DNA from: Streptomyces cellostaticus
Lineage (GTDB): Bacteria > Actinomycetota > Actinomycetes > Streptomycetales > Streptomycetaceae
DNA: 64,000 nucleotides
NCBI RefSeq assembly: GCF_023630175.1
Contig: NZ_JALLIN010000006.1
Span: 62,001-126,000 of the forward strand
Direction: 5' to 3'
Part shown: positions 9,176-16,426 of the stretch, piece after piece
Numbering within the stretch: position 1 is the stretch's first letter
Layout: the number at the start of each line of letters is the position of its first letter
Made by a program: the position numbers and the translations under genes
The notes under the pieces: model-generated
Database searches by the model: none
The model's input: the letters and a program-made list of their open reading frames with translations, nothing else
Told to the model about the DNA's origin: nothing

Positions 9176-9892
9176 GTGTCTTCCCCGTCCGAACTGCGGT
9201 TGCTCGGCCACTTCCGCCTGGAGTGCGACGCCGGGCCGGTGGAGTTGTGCCACAACGGTCAGCGCCTGCTGGCCTTCGTGGCACTGCGCGGAGGGGTGTC
9301 CCGCACGGTCCTCGCCGGAACGCTGTGGCCCGAGGTCACCGAGGACCACGCCCGGGGCAGCCTGCGCACCGCCCTGTGGAAGCTCCCGCGCGGTGATCAG
9401 CCGCTGATCCGGTGCTGCGGGGACGCGCTCGTCACCGCCGAGACCCTGCACGTCGACGTGCACGCCCTCACCGAGACGGCCCGCACCGTGGTCCAGGGCG
9501 GTGGCCCACCCCTCGGCGGACGGCTCCCTCCAGGGCTGCTGGGAAGAGAGGACCTGCTGCCCGGCTGGGACGAGGAGTGGGTACTGCTGGAACGCGAACG
9601 ACTGCGACAGTTGCGGCTGCACGCCCTCGACACGCTGGCCGAGGCGCTGGTTCACGAGGGACGGCCGGCACTCGCCCTGGAGGCGGCGTGGGAGAGCGTG
9701 TGCGCCGAGCCGCTCCGGGAGAGCGCGCACCGGGCCGCCGTCGCCGCGCACCTCGCGGAAGGCAATCTCATCGAAGCGGTGCGTCACTACCGGTCCTTCC
9801 GGCGCCTGCTGTGGGACGAGCTGAGAGTCGAGCCCTCCCCTCGGTTCACACGGATGCTGGTCGGCCGCGGCTGCTTCCCCCCGGGTCGTTGA
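9176..9892 (+). CDS. small SARP-family transcriptional activator, 238 aa
   Basis: The layout is that of short Streptomyces antibiotic regulatory proteins: an OmpR-like winged helix (residues about 5-95, 'LRLLGHFRLE', 'LAGTLWPEVTEDHARGSLRTALWKL') followed by a bacterial transcriptional activation domain (about 100-235, ending 'HYRSFRRLLWDELRVEPSPR'). No ATPase or TPR extension follows. I chose the GTG at 9176 because GAGAGG lies 6 bases upstream; the upstream ATG at 9128 has no such site. Its TGA overlaps the first of three SARP-type repeats controlling the next gene, so it probably activates the hydrolase-peptidase-membrane protein operon. Control of the divergent operon is possible but not shown. 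Confidence 0.9.
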   Translation: MSSPSELRLLGHFRLECDAGPVELCHNGQRLLAFVALRGGVSRTVLAGTLWPEVTEDHARGSLRTALWKLPRGDQPLIRCCGDALVTAETLHVDVHALTETARTVVQGGGPPLGGRLPPGLLGREDLLPGWDEEWVLLERERLRQLRLHALDTLAEALVHEGRPALALEAAWESVCAEPLRESAHRAAVAAHLAEGNLIEAVRHYRSFRRLLWDELRVEPSPRFTRMLVGRGCFPPGR

Positions 9893-9931
9893 CGCCGGCT
9901 TGACGTCGGGCTGACGGCCCGTCCGTAGTCT
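9889..9931 (+). promoter_or_regulatory. SARP-type operator: three 11-bp-period direct repeats plus -10 box
   Basis: TTGACGC (9889-9895), TTGACGT (9900-9906) and CTGACGG (9911-9917) are heptamers separated by 4-bp spacers. Exactly 8 bp later comes TAGTCT (9926-9931), a reasonable -10 hexamer. Direct heptamers with 11-bp period and 8 bp to the -10 match the reported architecture of SARP binding sites such as those of ActII-ORF4 and AfsR. The SARP gene is immediately upstream and overlaps the first repeat. Confidence 0.8.
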
Positions 9932-9982
9932 CGACGGGGTGCCTTCGAGGCAGCCCGTCCCTGGCGACCGCCTGGAGGACGC

Positions 9983-11506
9983 ATGACACCGACCCCGAAA
10001 CTGCCGATCGTCTATGTCCGCGGATACGCCGGTGGCGCCTCCGCGATCGACAAGGCGGTGGCGGACCCGTTCTACGGGTTCAACGAGGGCTCCACGCACA
10101 TCCGTATCGGGGCGGACGACGCTCCGTGCTTCTACGAGTTCGAGAGCCCCCTGCTGCGGCTGCACCTGGACGAGGGCTATCGGATCCTCGTCGACGGCGG
10201 CCAGGCCCGCTATCTCGCCGGTCATGACACGATCCCGCCGGACACCCTCTGGATCCACCGTTTCTACGACCCGTCCGCGAGCACCTGGGGCGCTCGCCCC
10301 CGGGAGTTCCGGCTGGAGACTGCCGCGGCGGACCTGCTGCGGCTGATCGACACGGTCAGGGAGAAGTCCGGAGCGGCGCGGGTGCATCTGGTCGCCCACT
10401 CCATGGGCGGGCTGGTGTGCCGCTGCCTGATCCAGAAGATCCTCCCGGACCTCGGCCGCGATCCGGACGACTGCGTGGCCAAGCTCTTCACGTACGGCAC
10501 TCCGCACGGCGGCATAGTGTTCGACGTCGGCTTCGGCCTGTTGGAGAGGCTGCGGGACCTCACCGGTGTCAACGGCGCGGAGATCTTCGGGCGCGAGCGG
10601 ATGTACGAGTACCTGACACCGAAGTCGCAGACGGACCCCGACGGTCCGCCGCCGGCCTGGGACGCCCGCGCGATGCCGGAGGAAGGGCAGTTCCCCTTCC
10701 CCCGGGAGCGGGTCTTCTGCCTGGTCGGCACCGACCCTACCGACTACGAGGTGGCCCTTGGCCTGTCCGCGGCCACGGTCGGTCCGCGCAGCGACGGTCT
10801 GGTGCGGATCGACAATGCGTACGTCCCGGGCGCGCACCAGGCGTACGTGCACCGCAGTCACAGCGGGCGCTACGGACTGGTCAACTCCGAGGAGGGCTAC
10901 CAGAACCTGCGGCGCTTCCTGTTCGGGGACCGCCGGGCCGAGGCAGCGCTCATCGGGGCCAGGCTGCCGCGGCGGGCCGACACGGTGTGGCAGGCCGAGG
11001 TCCGGTTGTCGGTCCGCGGCCTGCAGATCGTCACCCATGAGCGGACGAGCGCCCACTGGTGCCCCGTCCAGCTCCCCGGCGGCGGCACGGACGGCTCCCC
11101 GGGCGACGAGGCGACGGTCCCCCTGGTGGACACGTTCCTCTGCAGCGGTCTGCGGCCGGACGAGACCGGCACCATGCGGTACGCGATGCATCTGCGGATC
11201 CTGTCGCTGCGGCGCCGGGACGGGCTGCTGAGCTTCGACGACCACCTGGAGCAGACCGCCGACTTCGACGACACCCTCGTGATCGACGTCCGCGCCGACC
11301 CCACCGATCGGGCACCCGCGCTCACGGCCACCTGGAACTCCGATCTCACCGGCCCGATCAGCGCCTACCGGCCCGACGGCCACGCCCTCCACGACGAGGA
11401 ACCCGCCCCCGGTACCTGGGTCGGCCGCATCCCGCTGCCCGCCACCGCGGCACCGATCCTCGGGGAGGACGCGCGGATACGGCTGACCGTGACCCCCTGG
11501 CGCTGA
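9983..11506 (+). CDS. alpha/beta-hydrolase (lipase/esterase-like), 507 aa
   Basis: The N-terminal 300 residues carry an alpha/beta-hydrolase fold of the triacylglycerol-lipase/PGAP1-like kind. 'IVYVRGYAGG' opens the fold, and the nucleophile elbow is 'VHLVAHSMGGLVCR' with Ser140. A His in 'YVHRSHSGRYG' near residue 290 is a candidate catalytic base. The C-terminal 180 residues are a beta-rich domain I do not recognise. There is no signal peptide, unusual for a Streptomyces lipase. The ATG follows GGAGG. It is the first gene after the SARP operator and is followed 23 bp later by the M23 peptidase gene. Substrate unknown; a membrane or cell-envelope lipid is a guess. Confidence 0.8.
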   Translation: MTPTPKLPIVYVRGYAGGASAIDKAVADPFYGFNEGSTHIRIGADDAPCFYEFESPLLRLHLDEGYRILVDGGQARYLAGHDTIPPDTLWIHRFYDPSASTWGARPREFRLETAAADLLRLIDTVREKSGAARVHLVAHSMGGLVCRCLIQKILPDLGRDPDDCVAKLFTYGTPHGGIVFDVGFGLLERLRDLTGVNGAEIFGRERMYEYLTPKSQTDPDGPPPAWDARAMPEEGQFPFPRERVFCLVGTDPTDYEVALGLSAATVGPRSDGLVRIDNAYVPGAHQAYVHRSHSGRYGLVNSEEGYQNLRRFLFGDRRAEAALIGARLPRRADTVWQAEVRLSVRGLQIVTHERTSAHWCPVQLPGGGTDGSPGDEATVPLVDTFLCSGLRPDETGTMRYAMHLRILSLRRRDGLLSFDDHLEQTADFDDTLVIDVRADPTDRAPALTATWNSDLTGPISAYRPDGHALHDEEPAPGTWVGRIPLPATAAPILGEDARIRLTVTPWR

Positions 11507-11529
11507 CGCCCCGAAAGGAACGAACCTCG

Positions 11530-12192
11530 ATGGTCTCACTGTCCAACGTCCGGTTCGGCGCGAGCAATGACGACGTCCGCACCGTGCAACGGGCCCTGAT
11601 CGCGCAGGGTCACCGGATCCCAGGCGGCCCCACCGGATTCTTCGGCGAACAGACCCGCGCCGCCTACCGCGCCGAACAGCTCGCCCAGGGCTTCACCGGA
11701 GCCGACGCCGACGGCGTCGCCGGCTACCGCTCCCTGAGCGCACTCGGCCGGCGGGCCGGCTTCACCGTCGACCGCCCGGGCACCGGGGGCGGGCGGGTCC
11801 CCTCCCCGGTGCCCGGGCACAGCGTCACCTTTCCCTTCTACGCCCGCGGTCCCTACGCCTGGAAGCCGGACGGCCTCAGCCGCCATACGGGGGAGGACTT
11901 CGCCGCGCCGACGGGCACCCCCGTGGTCGCCGTCCGGGACGGGACCATCGCCTGGTCGAACAGCAGGGGCGGGGCGTACGGCCAGTGGATCGGCCTGAGC
12001 GCCGACAACGGGCACGTGTACACCTACTGCCACCTGTCCCAGCGGCAGGTGCGCGACGGCCAGAAGGTCACCGCCGGGCAGCGACTCGGCGGAGTCGGTG
12101 CCACGGGCAACGCCACCGGACCGCACCTGCACTTCGAGATGTCGAAGGGCTCTCACTGGGCCTACGGCATGGTCGGGGAACCCACCTGGTGA
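11530..12192 (+). CDS. M23 metallopeptidase with N-terminal peptidoglycan-binding domain, 220 aa
   Basis: Residues 5-75 form a PGB_1-like domain ('VRTVQRALIAQGHRIPGG', 'DADGVAG'), and residues 95-215 a LytM/M23 endopeptidase domain. The zinc ligands are visible in 'RHTGEDFAAPTG' (H and D) and 'GPHLHFE' (HxH). Such enzymes cut peptide cross-bridges of peptidoglycan and also occur as phage endolysins. The ATG at 11530 follows GAAAGGAA; the longer open frame upstream is a shadow of the hydrolase gene. No signal peptide or membrane anchor is present, so export would need a holin, lysis or another route. The binding domain is shared with the 1517-aa protein across the divergent promoter. Confidence 0.88.
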   Translation: MVSLSNVRFGASNDDVRTVQRALIAQGHRIPGGPTGFFGEQTRAAYRAEQLAQGFTGADADGVAGYRSLSALGRRAGFTVDRPGTGGGRVPSPVPGHSVTFPFYARGPYAWKPDGLSRHTGEDFAAPTGTPVVAVRDGTIAWSNSRGGAYGQWIGLSADNGHVYTYCHLSQRQVRDGQKVTAGQRLGGVGATGNATGPHLHFEMSKGSHWAYGMVGEPTW

Positions 12193-12236
12193 ACCGCGCG
12201 AAGCGGGCAGGTCCCACGCCCCAGGAGGAGATCGCC

Positions 12237-13556
12237 GTGCGGACACCCGACAGGCAGCACACCGGCTTGCGACCCAATCCCAAAGTGCGACGGCCCTCGC
12301 TGAACACCTGGCGGTCCCGGCTGAGCGTGGCAGTGATTCTGCTGGTGCTGCTCGGGACGACGGTGCTGCTGAGCTGGTTCGGCCTCGGTTGTTTCATCCA
12401 TGCCCTGACGTTCCCCGGCCGCCTCACCGGTGCCGTCCTCATCGCGGTCGCCTTCAGCGCGCTCATTGCCGCGGGCGCGGTCCTGGATCACTGGGTCCGG
12501 CACGGCTTCCAGTACTCCGGGCTGGTCGTGCTGATCGGCGTGTTCGCTGCGCTCATGGCCAACGCCATGCTCCTGCTCAGGACGCTGCGGAGCGGCGATT
12601 CGGTGACCTTCCAGGCGCTCTTCGGCGCACTGGTGGCAGGGTCGGCGTGGGCCGTCTTCGCCGTGTGGCGGACGTCGGTCACGATCCCCGCACCGAAGCG
12701 AATGGCCGCTGCCCTGGTCGTCTCCTCGGTCCTCGCCGTAGCCAACTTCGCCTACCAGAACCTCTATCTACCGAACCGGCACCAGGTCAGGCCTCTCATC
12801 ACGTTGTCCGTGGGGAAGGCCCTGCCGAGCAAGGACCGCAAGGCGTTCGCCGTACCGATCGACATCACGATCCAGAACCCCGCCGATGTGGGCTTCTACG
12901 TGCTCGGCACCGAATTCCACGCCATGGGGGAACGGGTGAGGCTGAGCCTCAGGGACCGTCTGCGCGACGAGTGGCGGAGCGACGCCCAGCAGTGGGCCAG
13001 GTCCTCGGGGGAGATCAACCCGCTCTCCCGCAGGGAGATTCGCCAGCCCGGCGAACTGATGGAGGCGAAACCCTGGATACTGCCCGGCGACTGGATCGAG
13101 CCCGGTGACTCCTTCACCACCCGCATGGTGGTGCAAGTCCCCGTGGACACGCCCTACGACCAGATGGCCTTCTACGCCACCGCGAAACTCGCGCGCAAGG
13201 ACCAGATCGTGCTGGACCCACCGATCAACTTCGTGGCGGCCTCCTGGCGTGGTGGTGACGTCGCGTCATGGGTGAAGGAGCAGCAGAAGAGCGGCCTCGA
13301 CTCCCTCGTCTACCGTGCCCGGGTGCACGAGAACAACGCGATCGACGAGAACACCAGGGATCCTCGCTTCGTCTTCGTCTACTGGACGTTCGGCCCCCAC
13401 GGCGCGGGTGTGCAGACGAGTGTCACACGGGAGGGGGCGGGCAGGGACGAAAAGATCTCCGGGCAGGAGCAACGGGAACTGGTGAGCCGGTACGGTCTCA
13501 CCGACATCGCCGCGGGCCCTGTCGAGCGCACCCTGTGGGACATCAAGAGGCGCTGA
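12237..13556 (+). CDS. membrane protein with four TM helices and a large C-terminal domain, 439 aa
   Basis: Four hydrophobic segments (about residues 28-50, 60-80, 90-110 and 125-145, with one more near 155-175 possible) are followed by a soluble domain of about 260 residues with no motif I recognise. The GTG at 12237 has AGGAGGAG six bases upstream; an in-frame GTG at 12189, overlapping the peptidase stop, lacks such a site. It is the third gene of the SARP-linked operon. Its end overlaps the end of the convergent lasso cyclase gene by 14 bp. A role in anchoring or exporting the hydrolase and peptidase is speculation. Confidence 0.75.
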   Translation: MRTPDRQHTGLRPNPKVRRPSLNTWRSRLSVAVILLVLLGTTVLLSWFGLGCFIHALTFPGRLTGAVLIAVAFSALIAAGAVLDHWVRHGFQYSGLVVLIGVFAALMANAMLLLRTLRSGDSVTFQALFGALVAGSAWAVFAVWRTSVTIPAPKRMAAALVVSSVLAVANFAYQNLYLPNRHQVRPLITLSVGKALPSKDRKAFAVPIDITIQNPADVGFYVLGTEFHAMGERVRLSLRDRLRDEWRSDAQQWARSSGEINPLSRREIRQPGELMEAKPWILPGDWIEPGDSFTTRMVVQVPVDTPYDQMAFYATAKLARKDQIVLDPPINFVAASWRGGDVASWVKEQQKSGLDSLVYRARVHENNAIDENTRDPRFVFVYWTFGPHGAGVQTSVTREGAGRDEKISGQEQRELVSRYGLTDIAAGPVERTLWDIKRR

Positions 13557-15318
13557 GCCGCTCAAGCCAGGCCACCAGGGCGAGGGAACCGTTCAGCCGG
13601 TCCCAGGAGTACGCGTCCCCCGTGCCGAGCCGGGCCTCCGCGACGGCGCGGCACAGTGTCTCCACGTCGAACATCTCGGGTACCAGCGGATGGCGGGCGG
13701 AACGGCACAGGGTGATGAGTTCGTCGCCGTGTGCCCGCAGGCCGCGGGCGTAGAGGTCGTCGAAGGGGACCTTGACCGTCCGGTCGGCGAGCGGGGCGGG
13801 CAGCAGATCCGCCATGGCCGCGCGCAGAACGGCCTTGGGTCGGCCCGGCTCGAAGGCGACCGAGGCGGGCAGGCCGCTCATCGTGGCGATGACGTCCGGG
13901 TCGAGGAAGGGGTGCGAGAGGAGGAACCCGTCCCGTGCCGCCCGCTGCCAGGACAGCGGGTCGGGGGCGGCGGAGTAGTTGGCGGCGGCGTACAGCGACT
14001 GCTCCGGTCTGCCGCCGAACACGAAGCGGCTCTCCGCGATGCCGGCCTCCCGGTAGCCGTGGGCCCGCGCGAACCCGGGCCGCAGCCATCCGGGGCGGTT
14101 GAAGGCGCCGAGTCCGCCCAGCACCGTGCCGCCGCCTGCCAGGGCGGTGGCCCGTTCGGTCGCGAGCGGAAGTGCCGGCTGGACCACGTAGGCGTGGACC
14201 ACGTCCCGCAGGCCCCGCCCGCTTCCCGCGGCCCACGACCGTGCTTGCCGGGTCATCTGCCGGAGCCGGCCCGTGCGGGCCAGCCTGTGCAGGACGTACG
14301 GGTTGGCGTCCGCGACCGGGTCGGCCCCGCAACCGGTGAGGAGGGTGTCGCACCCCAGCTCGGCGGCGGCGGTGTGGAGCCTGCTCCAGAAGGGGGCGCG
14401 GAAGGCGTGCCGATGCGGCTCGTCGGCGTCTCCCGCGTGGTGCTCGAAGTCGTCGAAGTCGGCCACGCCGTCGGTGTCGACGATCAGCGGGCGGGCCGAG
14501 GGCGCCAGGCTGCGGATCCGCGCCACCGCGAGGTTCAGGTAGGGGCGTTCCGAGGCCAGCTCGCCGTGGGTGAATCGCCCGGCGAGCAGCACCAGTTCCC
14601 CGGGGTCGCCGCGTTCCCCGGCCAGCAGACGTGCGGCCAGCAGTGCGACGCTGGTGGAGTCGGTGCCACCCGAGACGTGGCATGCCGTCATGGTGCCCAT
14701 GCGGCTCCGGACTGCGTTCTCCAGCGCCAGCCGGAGCTCCCGCGCGGCCCGGACGCGGGTGGGCCCGTCGGCTGCCCGCTCGGGCGGCCCGGTCACCCGG
14801 CGGACACACGTCGGTGTCCGGCCGCGCATCCGGCCGGTACGGGAGACCTCCACGACCTCTCCGCCCAGGACGCGGTGGACCCCGGTGAAGGGGGTGAGGT
14901 CCGTGTGCGGCTGCGCCAGGTTTCCGGTGAGGTATCGGCAGAAGTAGCGGAGGTCGAGCCCGGTGGCGCTCCCGAGGCTGCCCGCCGATGTGCTCGCGGC
15001 GGTCACGCGGCCGCCGTACTCGCTGAAGAACAGCGGGACCCGTGCCTGCCCGTCGCGCAACAGCAGGACGCGGTCGCCGTACACCAGGACGGCCGCGTAG
15101 TCGCCGGGTGGCAGGGGCGGCGCGGCTCCCGGCCGGCCCAGCGCGTCGAGGAGGCGGCGCGCACCCCGTTCCCGGTCGCGGGCCGAACCCACCCAGCCCA
15201 CGACGGCGGCCGTGCCGGCCGGCGAGGAGACCGTCGTCACGAGTCCCCGGCACGTCGTGGTGCCGACTGTCCGAAGTCTCGGTGCGCCGCCGGCCCAGTC
15301 GAGGCGGAGCGCGTCCAC
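13543..15318 (-). CDS. asparagine-synthetase-like lasso peptide cyclase (C protein), 591 aa
   Basis: This asparagine synthetase B homologue has a PP-loop 'SGGTDS' at residues 216-221 that would bind ATP and adenylate a side-chain carboxylate. The N-terminal region resembles a class II glutaminase fold but lacks the nucleophilic Cys at position 2, as expected for lasso cyclases, which join the new N-terminal amine to an Asp or Glu. The GTG start lies one base after the stop of the B gene and is probably translationally coupled. An earlier in-frame ATG at 15462 lies wholly within the B gene and was rejected. It is the last gene of the A-B-C operon. Confidence 0.85.
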   Translation of the reverse strand: MDALRLDWAGGAPRLRTVGTTTCRGLVTTVSSPAGTAAVVGWVGSARDRERGARRLLDALGRPGAAPPLPPGDYAAVLVYGDRVLLLRDGQARVPLFFSEYGGRVTAASTSAGSLGSATGLDLRYFCRYLTGNLAQPHTDLTPFTGVHRVLGGEVVEVSRTGRMRGRTPTCVRRVTGPPERAADGPTRVRAARELRLALENAVRSRMGTMTACHVSGGTDSTSVALLAARLLAGERGDPGELVLLAGRFTHGELASERPYLNLAVARIRSLAPSARPLIVDTDGVADFDDFEHHAGDADEPHRHAFRAPFWSRLHTAAAELGCDTLLTGCGADPVADANPYVLHRLARTGRLRQMTRQARSWAAGSGRGLRDVVHAYVVQPALPLATERATALAGGGTVLGGLGAFNRPGWLRPGFARAHGYREAGIAESRFVFGGRPEQSLYAAANYSAAPDPLSWQRAARDGFLLSHPFLDPDVIATMSGLPASVAFEPGRPKAVLRAAMADLLPAPLADRTVKVPFDDLYARGLRAHGDELITLCRSARHPLVPEMFDVETLCRAVAEARLGTGDAYSWDRLNGSLALVAWLERLSAS

Positions 15319-15319
15319 G

Positions 15320-15943
15320 TCAGCGTCCCCAGCAGTCGATGGCGAGCACCGACGTGAAGGAGTGCCCGCGCGGATCGGAGTCGGGGATGCACAGGCCCGC
15401 CGACTCCGTCCACGCGTGCATGGCGAACGGATGCTCGCGCACACCGACGTGCAGGACGGCATCGAAGCCGCACCGCCGCAACAGGACGAAGGACGTCACC
15501 GCCTCGGACTTGCAGTCGCCGTTGACGAGCCAGCTCCCACGGCTGTGTGTCCGCACCGCCTGTTTCAGCCGTCCGACCTCGTCGGCGGAGGGGGCGTCCG
15601 CGCGGGCGTAGCCCGGCGCGGCCAGCGCCAGCAGCCGGAGGACGCGCCCGAATCCCGCGGTCCGGATCAGCAGGTGCGCTCCGCGCAACCAGATCCCGAC
15701 GCCCGAGTCCGCCGGCGGCGTCCGGCGAGCCGTCGCGCACCCGGCGCTTCTCAGGGAGCCGACGAGTTCGGCGCGTTCCTCGGGGCTTCCCTCGACCAGG
15801 TTCAGGACGTCCGCCGCCGCCATACCGAGGAAGCGCGTCCGCTTCCAGTCCGCGATGAGCGCTCCGTCGGACAGCCCGGTGACACGGCAGTGCGGTGACA
15901 GCAGCCGTGCCACGGATGTCAGGGCCTGGGCGTCCTCTGTCAC
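15320..15943 (-). CDS. lasso peptide B protein: putative RRE (B1) fused to transglutaminase-like protease (B2), 207 aa
   Basis: Residues about 85-207 match the B2 leader peptidase fold. The likely catalytic Cys144 is in 'NGDCKSEAVTSFVLLRRCGF' and His176 is in 'HPFAMHAWTE'. Residues 1-75 could be a PqqD-like recognition element (B1), which binds the precursor leader; this assignment rests on size and hydrophobic pattern and is weaker. The GTG at 15943 follows GGAGG with 7 bases between, better than the TTG at 15964. The precursor gene ends 33 bp upstream, and the cyclase gene starts one base after this stop. Confidence 0.82.
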   Translation of the reverse strand: MTEDAQALTSVARLLSPHCRVTGLSDGALIADWKRTRFLGMAAADVLNLVEGSPEERAELVGSLRSAGCATARRTPPADSGVGIWLRGAHLLIRTAGFGRVLRLLALAAPGYARADAPSADEVGRLKQAVRTHSRGSWLVNGDCKSEAVTSFVLLRRCGFDAVLHVGVREHPFAMHAWTESAGLCIPDSDPRGHSFTSVLAIDCWGR

Positions 15944-15976
15944 CGCACTGCCTCCAGGAGTCAACCGCTGACGGTG

Positions 15977-16093
15977 TCAGGGCTGGTAGCCGTGACCGTC
16001 GTACATTCCGCCGCTGAAGCCCCGGACAAGACGGCCGTTGCCGAGAAGGACCAGCCGGAGCGGCCTACGGCGCCGCAGGAATCGGAGAAACAT
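15977..16093 (-). CDS. 38-aa lasso-like RiPP precursor peptide
   Basis: This gene is too short for ordinary ORF calling. It begins with ATG at 16093 after a strong TGGAGGTG site and ends TGA at 15977. The leader (about 24 residues) is very basic ('MFLRFLRRRRPLRL') and is followed by 'GFSGGMYDGHGYQP'. If cleavage occurs before Gly25, the core is 14 residues with Gly1 and Asp8, the spacing for an eight-residue macrolactam ring. Pro11 sits 14 residues before the cut, as in canonical lasso leaders. The usual Thr at -2 is replaced by Val, so the family is atypical. It lies 33 bp upstream of the B gene on the same strand. Confidence 0.75.
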   Translation of the reverse strand: MFLRFLRRRRPLRLVLLGNGRLVRGFSGGMYDGHGYQP

Positions 16094-16426
16094 CGCCCAC
16101 CTCCAGAATCAGGCAGGACCGATCAACTCCCACACTACTCCGCGCGGAATGCCCCGCAACCGGATCAGGAGCCGGTGCGCGGCCGTAGGGAAGCCGAGGC
16201 GACGAGTCGTCAACCGGAGGATGAGGAAGCCGTGTTGAGTCCCGGTGCGACCGGTGGCGCGCTGGGCTCGCCACCTGCCGGTCAGCGGAGCACGATGGAA
16301 CGAGGGGACAGGGAACGAGGGGACAGGGATCGGGAGGGACCGGAGGAACGATCCCGGGGATGGATCAGGGGGGCTCCGCCCCCGCGAGCCGGGGGCGGCC
16401 ACGAGGCCGAGCCAGGGAGATCAGCG
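16094..16426. promoter_or_regulatory. divergent spacer between lasso operon and the 293-aa gene
   Basis: This 333-bp spacer should hold promoters for both directions. ACACTA at 16132-16137 reads TAGTGT on the minus strand, a fair -10 for the precursor gene, but I found no -35 at acceptable distance. The 15-bp tandem duplication at 16297-16326 lies within it. An open plus-strand frame continues through it, but that frame overlaps the precursor gene and is low complexity. Confidence 0.4.
16297..16326 (+). repeat. two perfect tandem copies of a 15-bp unit
   Basis: GGAACGAGGGGACAG occurs twice in succession (16297-16311, 16312-16326), followed by a degenerate third copy starting at 16327. It lies in the divergent spacer about 100 bp upstream of the 293-aa gene. 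No function is evident. Confidence 0.85.

Noticed and set aside
8956-9255. Small minus-strand frame (99 aa) between the giant operon and the SARP gene
   Set aside because: Part of it reads plausibly ('VVPLQWQGDAAGVKIVGEV'), but there is no ribosome-binding site, it overlaps the SARP gene start antisense, and it spans the likely divergent promoter.
8939-11539. Long minus-strand open frame of 866 aa
   Set aside because: Antisense to the SARP, hydrolase and peptidase genes, which have clear domains; the frame is a composition shadow.
13562-15253. 563-aa minus-strand frame overlapping the cyclase gene
   Set aside because: Arg/Pro-rich shadow of the cyclase in another frame; it lacks any family motif.
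16132-16157. -35/-10 pair for the lasso operon (TTGCGG and TAGTGT)
   Set aside because: The spacer is only 14 bp, too short for a housekeeping promoter; the -10 alone was kept as a weak candidate.
15974-16426. N-terminal extension of the 293-aa protein to 15974
   Set aside because: The extension is low complexity, overlaps the lasso precursor antisense, and ATG 16427 has a good ribosome-binding site.
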